64,000 bases of DNA from a virus, in IMG/VR virus record IMGVR_UViG_3300020419_000009, positions 1 through 64,000 of that record; one strand, 5' to 3'. A program made the translations under genes and the position numbers. Under the pieces are notes generated by a model. It had not been told where the DNA came from and did not search any database. It saw only the letters and a list, made by a program, of their open reading frames with translations. Below, piece after piece: positions 7,655 through 14,702 of this stretch (position 1 is its first letter; every line of letters starts with the position of its first letter).

Positions 7655-8403
7655 TCAGCGTTGAGTTTTGCAGACTTAGGTGTAATAACCTTATAGCCTT
7701 GTTTCTGTAGAAGTGTTACTGCTTTTGCAATTTCAGGATTTACTCCAACCTTGTTTAACTTAGCAGAAGATTGTGTATTAGCAACTGCGTCAGCATCGCC
7801 ATATTGGCTTTTTTGCAGTTTACCACCTAGTTGTGATTGGAATCCTTTACGTACAAATCCTTTAAGAACCTGTTTAACTTGGCTTTTGCTTAAATTAGCA
7901 TCAGCTTCGTTAATTCTAGATTCACCATACATGCTGTTAGCTAATGGCAGTTCCATTTGTTTATCTGGAGTAAGATCTGACTTCTTAGGAGCTAGTTTAT
8001 CTTTAACTTTTTTAGCCGCTCCAACTACCGCACTTGCTCCGGACTTAGCCGCGCCAGCGGCCGCCTTAACGCCTTTTTTAGCAGATTTGTAACCCTTTTT
8101 CATGCCACGTGTCATACCTTGTTCTTGATTAATAAAACGCATTACTTCGGAAGGACTACCAGCAAACCCTTTTGCCGCAATATAGTTAGCAAGACCTTTT
8201 GCTGTCATACCTTGGTTTTTTGGATCCTGCTTTGTTACAGCATAAAATTCTTTGTATAGGTCGTTAACTTCTTGATCTATTTCAACATCCAGCTGTGCCG
8301 CTTTGCCCATAGCTGTGTTCTTACCTAGTGTACGCTTTGCATAACGCAAAGGACCTTCATTGGTCTTTTTCTTGGTTTCTGTTAAAATATCTAAAACTTG
8401 CAT
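7651..8403 (-). CDS. Lys/Ala-rich putative capsid-internal protein with gp21-type cleavage signal
   Basis: 250 residues. The N-terminus MQVLDILTE is followed by a basic stretch; an L-T-E at residues 7-9 fits the L/I-x-E rule of the gp21 prohead protease, as in the short capsid-targeting sequences of T4 internal proteins. A second I-N-E occurs near residue 165. Residues of about 105-145 are Lys/Ala-rich with repeats of the GAAKxxxxxxxGAAKK kind, resembling histone H1-like DNA-binding tails. No enzymatic motif is seen. A TATAAATA late box lies 21 bases upstream on the minus strand, consistent with late expression. The role as a packaged and possibly ejected protein is inference from the signal and composition. 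Confidence 0.5.
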   Translation of the reverse strand: MQVLDILTETKKKTNEGPLRYAKRTLGKNTAMGKAAQLDVEIDQEVNDLYKEFYAVTKQDPKNQGMTAKGLANYIAAKGFAGSPSEVMRFINQEQGMTRGMKKGYKSAKKGVKAAAGAAKSGASAVVGAAKKVKDKLAPKKSDLTPDKQMELPLANSMYGESRINEADANLSKSQVKQVLKGFVRKGFQSQLGGKLQKSQYGDADAVANTQSSAKLNKVGVNPEIAKAVTLLQKQGYKVITPKSAKLNAD

Positions 8404-8423
8404 GTTTAACTCCTATTCTATTA

Positions 8424-8431
8424 TATTTATA
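8424..8431 (-). promoter_or_regulatory. T4-type late promoter, TATAAATA (minus strand)
   Basis: The plus strand reads TATTTATA, giving an exact TATAAATA on the minus strand, 21 bases upstream of the ATG at 8403 of the putative internal head protein. Confidence 0.7.
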
Positions 8432-8467
8432 CTTTTGAATCCAAAAATACTTATTAAATAAATCCAT

Positions 8468-8653
8468 ATGATTACTAGATATAGAATCATGGACAGTTCC
8501 GATAATCAAGTAGCGGAGGCAAACAGTCCCGAAGAATGTGACCAAATCATTCATCATTTGGGCGAACAAAACCCTTGCGAACAGTACTCCGTGGAATCGT
8601 TTAACGTAAGTAGTGTTAAACCAGGATTTGGACGTGATCCAGATTTGCATTAA
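8468..8653 (+). CDS. Small conserved protein of marine T4-like phages, function unknown
   Basis: 61 residues, MITRYRIMDSSDNQVAEANS at the start and PGFGRDPDLH at the end. It is acidic, with two Cys in the middle. The sharply conserved-looking end and its compact fit between the late box region and a hairpin at 8656 argue that it is a real gene. No function can be given. A perfect 8-bp hairpin begins three bases after its stop. Confidence 0.55.
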   Translation: MITRYRIMDSSDNQVAEANSPEECDQIIHHLGEQNPCEQYSVESFNVSSVKPGFGRDPDLH

Positions 8654-9059
8654 TGGAATGAGCTAAACGCTCATTCGTGTTATCGCTTTCGCTCAAACAC
8701 TTATTATATGTGTAATATTAAGTGCGAAGCACTTACGTTTCATGTAGATTGTTTAGTCAGACGGAACCTTACAGCAGGCTCCATCATCCCTAGCTTCATG
8801 TGAGTTCGCATAGCCGAGATCGGAAATAGGTATTTGACTTTGCTACTGGGCTCTGACCTTTCCCAACCTACGTCGACATCACGAAAAATTTGCAAAACCG
8901 CTTTACCGCTTCGCGGGTTTCTCGCTATCCCCTGCTTCGTTCCTAGTGCATGGGGTTTTCGTAGCAAATAGCCTAGTGGACTCGCCAGTTCTGATGTAGC
9001 TCGTAGCTACACCTCAAAGCGGATCGAGGTACCCCGATCAAACAATGTCCGTATATTGC
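8654..9059. other. Gene-poor GC-rich block with several hairpins; candidate structured RNA
   Basis: About 400 bases without a convincing gene, clearly richer in G and C than the flanking AT-rich genes, particularly 8740-9050. Inverted repeats include GAATGAGC/GCTCATTC (8656-8663 and 8669-8676), TAAGTGC/GCACTTA (8719-8725 and 8729-8735, loop GAA), TGTAGC/GCTACA (8995-9000 and 9006-9011) and GATCG/CGATC (9022-9026 and 9035-9039). A 75-codon minus-strand open frame (8967-8740) has no family resemblance I recognise and odd codon use for this genome. The block lies immediately downstream of a GIY-YIG nuclease gene on the same strand. It could be a structured RNA, an intron-like or transposon-derived remnant, or foreign DNA. 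I do not recognise the family. Confidence 0.45.
8656..8676 (+). terminator. Hairpin after the 61-residue gene, possible terminator
   Basis: A perfect 8-bp stem, GAATGAGC and GCTCATTC with loop TAAAC, starts three bases after the stop at 8653. No T-run follows, so it may be a processing or RNA-end structure rather than a simple intrinsic terminator. Confidence 0.4.
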
Positions 9060-9482
9060 CTATATTGTTTTAAGTTGTTCTTTTAAGATTTTTGAACTGC
9101 CTACCCGCACATTAATGATACCATTATAGTAATCATCGGTTTCTAGTACTCTGCGGTCAAATTGTTCCTTAGCCTCTAAGTAGCTCATTAAGCCTCTGCT
9201 TTTACACATATAAAGTATTTCTCTTGTAAAATTTTCTTGTCCTAGTTGTTCTACGTCTGCAATTAGATGATCTGAGGAACCCCAATATTCTTTCCAATCG
9301 CTTTCAACTTTGCTTCTTCTTTTGTTTTTCTTGCCTTTTAATGGAGGTTTTGTTTTCTTAAATTTTGCTAACTTTTTGCCTATGTACTTACGTCCGTTGG
9401 TTGTATTGGTAATTAGATATACAAATCCTTCGATATCCTCTGGGAGAATTTCTACTTTTTTTCCTTGGTAAGTCCACTGCAT
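9060..9482 (-). CDS. GIY-YIG family endonuclease (Seg/homing-like)
   Basis: 140 residues. The GIY-YIG core is seen at FVYLITNTTNGRKYIGKK (about residues 21-38), with the first motif as V-Y-L and the second as Y-I-G. A Lys-rich stretch follows (KPPLKGKKNKRRSK), then WKEYWGSS and an E-A-K-E segment near residue 127 that may carry the catalytic Glu. The likely role is site-specific DNA cleavage, as in the Seg and homing endonucleases that spread within T4-like phages. It ends at the edge of the GC-rich hairpin block and is transcribed toward it, which suggests a mobile unit but does not prove it. There is a short 18-base gap to the next gene upstream. Confidence 0.8.
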   Translation of the reverse strand: MQWTYQGKKVEILPEDIEGFVYLITNTTNGRKYIGKKLAKFKKTKPPLKGKKNKRRSKVESDWKEYWGSSDHLIADVEQLGQENFTREILYMCKSRGLMSYLEAKEQFDRRVLETDDYYNGIINVRVGSSKILKEQLKTI

Positions 9483-9500
9483 ATGGATACTTACCCTAGC

Positions 9501-9725
9501 CTAATCTACAGTGTGGTCGGTCTTGGAATTATGCTTATAATGAATCTCGTCCATGCGTAATTTTGCAAGTCTACGTATTTCTCTTAGCCACTTACGACTT
9601 TCTCGATGTGTACGCACAGAGTTTCTAGCCTCAAATGCCTCGTTTGCCTTAAAATATGCCATATAAGCCTTTGTTAATAAATCATGTGTATCATCATTCA
9701 TTGAATATTTCCACATCATTTTCAT
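9501..9725 (-). CDS. Small helical protein next to gp46, function unknown
   Basis: 74 residues, rich in charged and aromatic residues (DLLTKAYMAYFKANEAF, then SRKWLREIRRLAKLRM). It overlaps the end of gp46 by 32 bases and is therefore probably translated with it. Two amphipathic helices are likely. Its tight link to gp46 in the same operon suggests a role in recombination or replication, but no known domain is visible. The start at MKMMWKYSMNDD offers several in-frame Met codons; the third or fourth Met may be the real start. Confidence 0.55.
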   Translation of the reverse strand: MKMMWKYSMNDDTHDLLTKAYMAYFKANEAFEARNSVRTHRESRKWLREIRRLAKLRMDEIHYKHNSKTDHTVD

Positions 9726-11469
9726 ATGATGTAAAGCCGTTCTCCTTGATCACTTTTAAAACGTGTGTTACTCTACCAACAAGTTCGTCTTTGTGTGATA
9801 TTAGGTATACGTTTTTGTTTCGCTCTCTACCCATCTTTTTGAGTACAGCTAAACTATTCTCTACACCACTAGTATCCATACCTGAATCAATAAGCTCATC
9901 TATGAACAGCAGATTAATATTTTGATACAAGCTCTCCCAAACATCTCTGAATGCAAAGCTCATACCAAGAATCAATCTGTTACGTTCACCCCTGGAAAGA
10001 TTATCAAAATCGAGATCCTGACCAAGTTGTGTGATTTCAACAGCCAAGTCGTTCATGAAAACAACTTGATGAGGTAATCCTAATTTGTCAAGATAGTGGG
10101 TGAGCCTATTGTTCAGGTATGCCAAGTTTTGATCAATAATCTTTTTTCGAATAAAAGAATCTTTGTTAGTTAATAACTTTAACAAAAACTCTTGATGTTC
10201 TCTAAGACTAGTGAGCTCATTGACTGTAGTCCAGTCAATTTCTTGGATTCCTTTGTTTTTTAAATCATCAATCTGTTCTTGATAAGGATCTGTTTCATTA
10301 CTAGAATTGTCAAAAGCAGATTTTAATTGTTGTACGTTTTGTTTGTGATCATAAACTTCTTTAATAGTTTCATAAAAAGTTTCGGGTCTTCCATTTATAT
10401 CACCTATACCTTTTAACTGATCGTTTGCTATTTTTAGTTTGTCATTAATTTCTGTTTGATATGATACTGCATCATCATATTCTTTTTGTTTTGTTTTTTC
10501 AATTTCTTTTTTCTTTTCTTCTTGTAAGTCTTGACCACAAGCATAGCATTTTGCGTCAGCAAGACCTTCTATATCTTTTGAAACTTTGTCTACAGACTTA
10601 TCTGCTCTCATTAATGCAGAGTCAAGTGTAGAAGTTTCTTTTTTTAGATTATTAATCTTTGTATTCAATTCTTCCCAATTTTGTAACTGTTCGTGCTTTG
10701 CAATTTCTTTATCTACATCAAGATGTTCAAGTTCGTCTATACCTTTTTGTAGTTTATCTATGTTAGTTTTTTTAGTTGTTTCCCAAGCACTTTGTTTTAA
10801 TTTTAGACTTTCTATAGTTTCTTCTATCCTATCATTACTTTGTTTTTGTGCATTTATAGTTGCATTCTCTTCTGTAATAGCATCTTTTGTACTTTTAATT
10901 TTTTCTTTCAAAGACTCTGCTTTTTCAGATAATATAGTAATACCAAGCAACTGTTCAATAATATCTTTTTGGTCATTTACTTTCATACTTAGGAACGGTT
11001 CAGTATAAGTGTTTAATGCAAGTATGTGTTTAAACATATTATGACTCATACCTAACAGTTCATTTATAGTTTCTTGTGTTTTTCTACTGTCACCTTGGCT
11101 TTCGTCTACTAGTTCTTGTTCTTGATCATTAATAAAAAACTTTAATAAATTAGGACCCCGTCCTCTTTCTACTTTATAGCTAGTACCATCTTTTTCAAAA
11201 GTCAGCGTAACTAACATGCCCTTGTTATTAGTCTTGTTAATAAGGTTATTTCTTTTAATATTTGTAAGTGCTAACCCGTATAATGCATAACTTAATGCAT
11301 TTACAATAGTTGTTTTACCGGTTCCGTTTCTAGAACCCATATCATCACCACCTTGATCAAGATTTTCACCGAGAACTAGTGTTAATTGTTGCTTGTCAAA
11401 GTCTACTGCCTGGGTTTGGTTACCCACACTCATAAAATTTCTAACTGTAAGATTTTTTATTTTAATCAT
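9694..11469 (-). CDS. 46: Recombination endonuclease subunit gp46 (Rad50/SbcC-like)
   Basis: 591 residues. The Walker A motif is GSRNGTGKTT at residues 45-54, followed by a long coiled coil. A CYACGQDL zinc hook lies near residue 308, a second coiled coil follows, then the ABC signature LSRGERNRL near 491 and Walker B LLFIDELID near 518. This is the complete layout of a Rad50-type SMC ATPase. With gp47 it resects double-strand ends for recombination-dependent replication and host DNA breakdown. Its start overlaps the gp47 stop by four bases, indicating coupled translation. All key motifs are intact. Confidence 0.95.
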   Translation of the reverse strand: MIKIKNLTVRNFMSVGNQTQAVDFDKQQLTLVLGENLDQGGDDMGSRNGTGKTTIVNALSYALYGLALTNIKRNNLINKTNNKGMLVTLTFEKDGTSYKVERGRGPNLLKFFINDQEQELVDESQGDSRKTQETINELLGMSHNMFKHILALNTYTEPFLSMKVNDQKDIIEQLLGITILSEKAESLKEKIKSTKDAITEENATINAQKQSNDRIEETIESLKLKQSAWETTKKTNIDKLQKGIDELEHLDVDKEIAKHEQLQNWEELNTKINNLKKETSTLDSALMRADKSVDKVSKDIEGLADAKCYACGQDLQEEKKKEIEKTKQKEYDDAVSYQTEINDKLKIANDQLKGIGDINGRPETFYETIKEVYDHKQNVQQLKSAFDNSSNETDPYQEQIDDLKNKGIQEIDWTTVNELTSLREHQEFLLKLLTNKDSFIRKKIIDQNLAYLNNRLTHYLDKLGLPHQVVFMNDLAVEITQLGQDLDFDNLSRGERNRLILGMSFAFRDVWESLYQNINLLFIDELIDSGMDTSGVENSLAVLKKMGRERNKNVYLISHKDELVGRVTHVLKVIKENGFTSYENDVEIFNE

Positions 11470-12476
11470 AGCTCACCATATATTCCCAACAGCAAATTCT
11501 TATCATAGTTTTCAGTGTCAATAGCAGTAATCTCCTTAGTAACAATTTGATCTACACTTTCAAACTGTGTTATGTCTATATCTGTATGAATCTCTTCATC
11601 TTGTTGGCTAGGAATAAGTGTAATTTCTCTACAATCATAATCATTTACAAATGTTTCTTTTATAAAACTTGCTTCTTCATAAGAAATAGGTAAATCCAAT
11701 GTTACTCTAAGATACATTTTTGATTTTAAAACTGCTTCTTTTTCATCTAATAATTTTGATAATTTAAGTGTTCTATACTTAGGACAATCGTCCCAGTTAA
11801 TGTAATGAGGTTCTTTATTATTTTCCTTATCAAGAATCATCATTCCTCTATCATCGTCCCATGCATCTGCATAGTTGTGTGGAAAAGCATTTCCTAAGTA
11901 ATGTATTCTTCCTTGAATCTGTCTTTTATGGAAATGACCTGAAAATACATATTCTTGATTTTTAAAATGTTCAGCTTTTAGTTCTCCAGTGTCAGGCATC
12001 TGAACCATAGCATTCATATAAAAATTTGGAAGTTCAAAATGTCCAAACATATACTTTGCTTTAATCTTAGAAATCTTTTTCCATTCTTCTCCAACTAACC
12101 AAGGAACAAGTGCTACATCATCTTCTACTAGTATTTCATCTACGTAAGTGATACCAGGAATATGTTTACCAAATTCAACACTATAAACATCACGTTTGTC
12201 TTTGTAATATAAATCATGATTACCAGCAAAGAAATAAAATTTCTCAAATGCCGCACCCAGTTTTTCTAAGCATCTTGTTGTTGTGTCTAGTGTCTGTACA
12301 TTAATTGTATTACGATTATGATGCCAGTCGCCACAAAATATTCCAGTTTCACAACCGTTGGCTTTTGCTTGGTCGATAAACCAATCTACAAACTCTTCGC
12401 AATCTTGTAAATGTACCTTACTGTTAGACTTCAACCCAAGGTGAATATCAGTAAATACCGCCGCTTTTTTAAACAA
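11466..12476 (-). CDS. 47: Recombination endonuclease subunit gp47 (Mre11/SbcD-like)
   Basis: 336 residues with the metallophosphoesterase signature: FTDIHLG near residue 8, GIFCGDWHHNRNT near 45, FFAGNHDLY near 82, GHFELPN near 145 and SGHFHKRQ near 180. These contain the Asp, His and Asn residues that bind the two metal ions. It forms the nuclease of the gp46/gp47 complex. A perfect sigma70-type promoter lies about 20 bases upstream of the ATG, so it can be transcribed separately from the sigma-factor gene before it. It is followed by gp46 with a four-base overlap. Confidence 0.95.
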   Translation of the reverse strand: MFKKAAVFTDIHLGLKSNSKVHLQDCEEFVDWFIDQAKANGCETGIFCGDWHHNRNTINVQTLDTTTRCLEKLGAAFEKFYFFAGNHDLYYKDKRDVYSVEFGKHIPGITYVDEILVEDDVALVPWLVGEEWKKISKIKAKYMFGHFELPNFYMNAMVQMPDTGELKAEHFKNQEYVFSGHFHKRQIQGRIHYLGNAFPHNYADAWDDDRGMMILDKENNKEPHYINWDDCPKYRTLKLSKLLDEKEAVLKSKMYLRVTLDLPISYEEASFIKETFVNDYDCREITLIPSQQDEEIHTDIDITQFESVDQIVTKEITAIDTENYDKNLLLGIYGEL

Positions 12477-12496
12477 ACTACAATCCTTCCTAGTGT

Positions 12497-12525
12497 ATTA
12501 TAAACAAAAACAAATGTTTTGTCAA
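12497..12525 (-). promoter_or_regulatory. Sigma70-type promoter, TTGACA-N17-TATAAT, before gp47
   Basis: On the minus strand, TTGACA (12525-12520) and TATAAT (12502-12497) are exact consensus with a 17-base spacer. The gp47 ATG is at 12476. It lies just after the stop of the sigma-factor gene. Confidence 0.8.
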
Positions 12526-12533
12526 GTGTTTTT

Positions 12534-13409
12534 TTACTTTTTGGCTGAACTAGTAGTAGTTGTTGCTGTAGTTGTTGCCGTAGTACTAGCTTCTTTAATA
12601 TGCTTATCCCTGTTTCTTTCCCATTCACCTTGTGCCTGTCTAGTATAACTAGGATTCATATTGTTCATTTCTAAAATGTCATCTCTAATATTTTGATTAC
12701 GTTTTTCGATATTAATAACTCTTACGAAAGAATTGGTTACTGCCGCAGTATAGTATGCAAATGGATTATTTGATTTTGATTCATCAAATTGTAATCCAAT
12801 TTGTGACAACTGTAAAATTGCTTGTCCACGCATTTCATCATTGTAAGTGTACCCACGTACATTTCCTCTGGTAGCATATCTATCACATAACTTCATCCAC
12901 ATCATAGCTAACTTATTAGTAGCTTGTCCGTGACCTTTGTTAAAGTAACCGTTTTCCATACCGCCTTCCCAGTGACTTTTTCCTACTAAAACAAGTTCGT
13001 TTTTGTCATTGAATACGTAATGTGCAAAAGGAGGAAAGTTTAGCTTTACTTTAGTGTCAGCTACTGTCTTAGGATTCTTTTTTCTACCAGGTTCTTCTGG
13101 TATGTGATCAAATGACATTATTCTAAAAACAAGATCTGTTTTTTGTACTTTTCTATAATCTACTTCAAATTGTGCAAGTTTAACTCTTTTTCCTTCATTC
13201 TTTGCTTTTTCAAATGCCTTTTGTTGCAATCTTTTTGCTTGATTTCTTTTGGCCTCAGCTATGGTTCTAATGTTTATTTTATCAATACTTGGCAGTATGA
13301 TATCGTACATTGCGTAGTCATTATCGGTATAACTACAGAATGTGTTCTTGGACTTGGCTATTTCCGCCAAAATGTCCTTGTTGTTGAGGTAATTAATTCT
13401 TTTATTCAT
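12534..13409 (-). CDS. 55: gp55-like sigma factor for late transcription
   Basis: 291 residues. The central part (about 170-240) has a sigma region-2-like segment: NKLAMMWMKLCDRYA, then YTYNDEMRGQAILQLSQIGL and NPFAYYTAAVTNSFVRVIN. This resembles the highly reduced T4 gp55 family, which binds host RNA polymerase core and recognises the TATAAATA late -10 box. The C-terminus is a Thr/Ala/Lys-rich tail (about 20 residues). In T4 the C-terminus of gp55 carries the sliding-clamp contact; here that tail differs and the contact cannot be seen. A perfect sigma70-type promoter lies upstream, fitting early expression. TATAAATA boxes elsewhere in the window are its expected targets. Confidence 0.8.
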   Translation of the reverse strand: MNKRINYLNNKDILAEIAKSKNTFCSYTDNDYAMYDIILPSIDKINIRTIAEAKRNQAKRLQQKAFEKAKNEGKRVKLAQFEVDYRKVQKTDLVFRIMSFDHIPEEPGRKKNPKTVADTKVKLNFPPFAHYVFNDKNELVLVGKSHWEGGMENGYFNKGHGQATNKLAMMWMKLCDRYATRGNVRGYTYNDEMRGQAILQLSQIGLQFDESKSNNPFAYYTAAVTNSFVRVINIEKRNQNIRDDILEMNNMNPSYTRQAQGEWERNRDKHIKEASTTATTTATTTTSSAKK

Positions 13410-13432
13410 GTTTTCTCCAGTTTACATACCAC

Positions 13433-13461
13433 ATTATAATACACTCTGTTAATTTTGTCAA
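13433..13461 (-). promoter_or_regulatory. Sigma70-type promoter, TTGACA-N17-TATAAT, before the gp55-like gene
   Basis: On the minus strand, TTGACA (13461-13456) and TATAAT (13438-13433) are exact, with a 17-base spacer, 24 bases from the ATG at 13409. The -35 box abuts the late-like box of the divergent plus-strand gene. Confidence 0.8.
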
Positions 13462-13468
13462 CTAAATA
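13461..13468 (+). promoter_or_regulatory. Possible late promoter, ACTAAATA
   Basis: Six of eight match the TATAAATA late box, 19 bases before the ATG at 13488, with an AAGGAG ribosome site between. It touches the -35 box of the divergent early promoter. Confidence 0.4.
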
Positions 13469-13487
13469 ATAGAAAGGAGTTAACCAA

Positions 13488-14414
13488 ATGGCAATAGGCG
13501 ATCCCAAAGTAGGAACATCAGGAAGCGGACAAAATCCTAATTCAGGTAACAAGCCTTCATTTATCAGTAAGGTATTTGAGGGTGCTAAGGATATAGGACA
13601 AGACATATACAAAGGTGCAGGTGAGTTTGCTGACAATTACATGTCCTCCGTTCGTGGTAAAAATTTACCCGGTAAAGCTGACGAATTTGGAACAACCGAA
13701 GACGGAACAGCTTTTTGGGGATATGGCGATTTAGAAGGTAAAGATTGGCGAGTTTCGTTAAGCGTACCTAACAATGCAAACTTTAAAAATTCCAAGCTAT
13801 TGACACCTCTTTCGCATACTGGAAATAGGATGGTGTTTCCTTATACACCAACTATTATATTGAGCCACTCTGCAGGGTACAATCAAATCCAGCCTATACA
13901 TAATAATTATCCCTTTTTTGCATACCAGAATTCACAAGTGGATCAGCTTGTTATTACAGGACAATTTTACAATCAAAACAGCATAGAAGCACAATATTGG
14001 ATAGCATGTTTACATTATCTAAGATCTGTAACTAAGATGGATTATGGGACAGGACAAAATGCAGGAGCGCCACCTCCTATCGTAAAACTTAATGGTTATG
14101 GAGATTACGTTTTTAAAGATACTCCTGTGTTAATCACAAACTTTACAGTTGATATGCCTACAGAAGTTGATTATCTTGCAACAGGAATATCAACAGGAAG
14201 AGATACACCAGTTAATGATCCAAGACCAGGACCTATGGGAAGAAATGATAAAAGTAGAGTTGAACAATTATCGCAAGATGGAAAAATTACTTGGGCGCCT
14301 GTAGAATCTCAATTTACGGTTACATGTCAACCTATCTACAGCAGAGATAAAGTTGAAAAATTTAATTACAAATCTTTTGTTAACGGTGACGGTATTACAG
14401 GAGGATTTATTTAA
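13488..14414 (+). CDS. Baseplate tail-tube cap/initiator protein (gp48/gp54-like)
   Basis: 308 residues, first gene of the plus-strand baseplate operon. A Gly/Ser-rich start is followed by a folded core with FPYTPTIILSHSAGYN near residue 120, HNNYPFFAYQNSQVDQLVI and QYWIACLHYLRSVTKMDYG near 180. These blocks are typical of the gp48/gp54 family, which caps the baseplate hub and starts tube polymerisation. Only one such gene is in this window, so it may act as either or as both. An AAGGAG site lies upstream, and the stop overlaps the next ATG. The exact T4 counterpart is uncertain. Confidence 0.7.
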   Translation: MAIGDPKVGTSGSGQNPNSGNKPSFISKVFEGAKDIGQDIYKGAGEFADNYMSSVRGKNLPGKADEFGTTEDGTAFWGYGDLEGKDWRVSLSVPNNANFKNSKLLTPLSHTGNRMVFPYTPTIILSHSAGYNQIQPIHNNYPFFAYQNSQVDQLVITGQFYNQNSIEAQYWIACLHYLRSVTKMDYGTGQNAGAPPPIVKLNGYGDYVFKDTPVLITNFTVDMPTEVDYLATGISTGRDTPVNDPRPGPMGRNDKSRVEQLSQDGKITWAPVESQFTVTCQPIYSRDKVEKFNYKSFVNGDGITGGFI

Positions 14415-14701
14415 TGTCTAATCCCTACGCAAACACAAGTATACTTCCAGATGGAACATTAGATTTATTACAAATCAGAGCTGTGCCTGGATACGCCGAT
14501 GATGCGTTATATACAATTGAACCACAATATCATCAAAGACCAGATCTGTTAGCATATGATTTATATACGGATCACAAACTATGGTGGATATTTGCACAAA
14601 GGAACATGGATGTGATGGAAGATCCGGTATACGACTTGACCGCAGGAAAACAAATTTATTTGCCACAAAAAGACAAAGTTTTTGATCTACTAGGAGAATA
14701 A
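14414..14701 (+). CDS. 53: Baseplate wedge protein gp53
   Basis: 95 residues. The hallmark segment RPDLLAYDLYTDHKLWWIF (near residue 41) is followed by AQRNMDVMEDPVYDLTAGKQIYLP, a LysM-like short fold shared by T4 gp53 and many tail proteins. gp53 binds the wedge and triggers hexagonal baseplate formation. It is shorter than T4 gp53 (196 residues), as in other marine relatives. It overlaps the previous gene by one base and sits one base before the next one. Confidence 0.85.
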   Translation: MSNPYANTSILPDGTLDLLQIRAVPGYADDALYTIEPQYHQRPDLLAYDLYTDHKLWWIFAQRNMDVMEDPVYDLTAGKQIYLPQKDKVFDLLGE

Positions 14702-14702
14702 C

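Noticed and set aside
8740-8967. 75-codon minus-strand frame in the GC-rich block
   Set aside because: No ribosome site, no family resemblance, and the hairpins run through it. It is treated as part of a possible RNA or foreign block.
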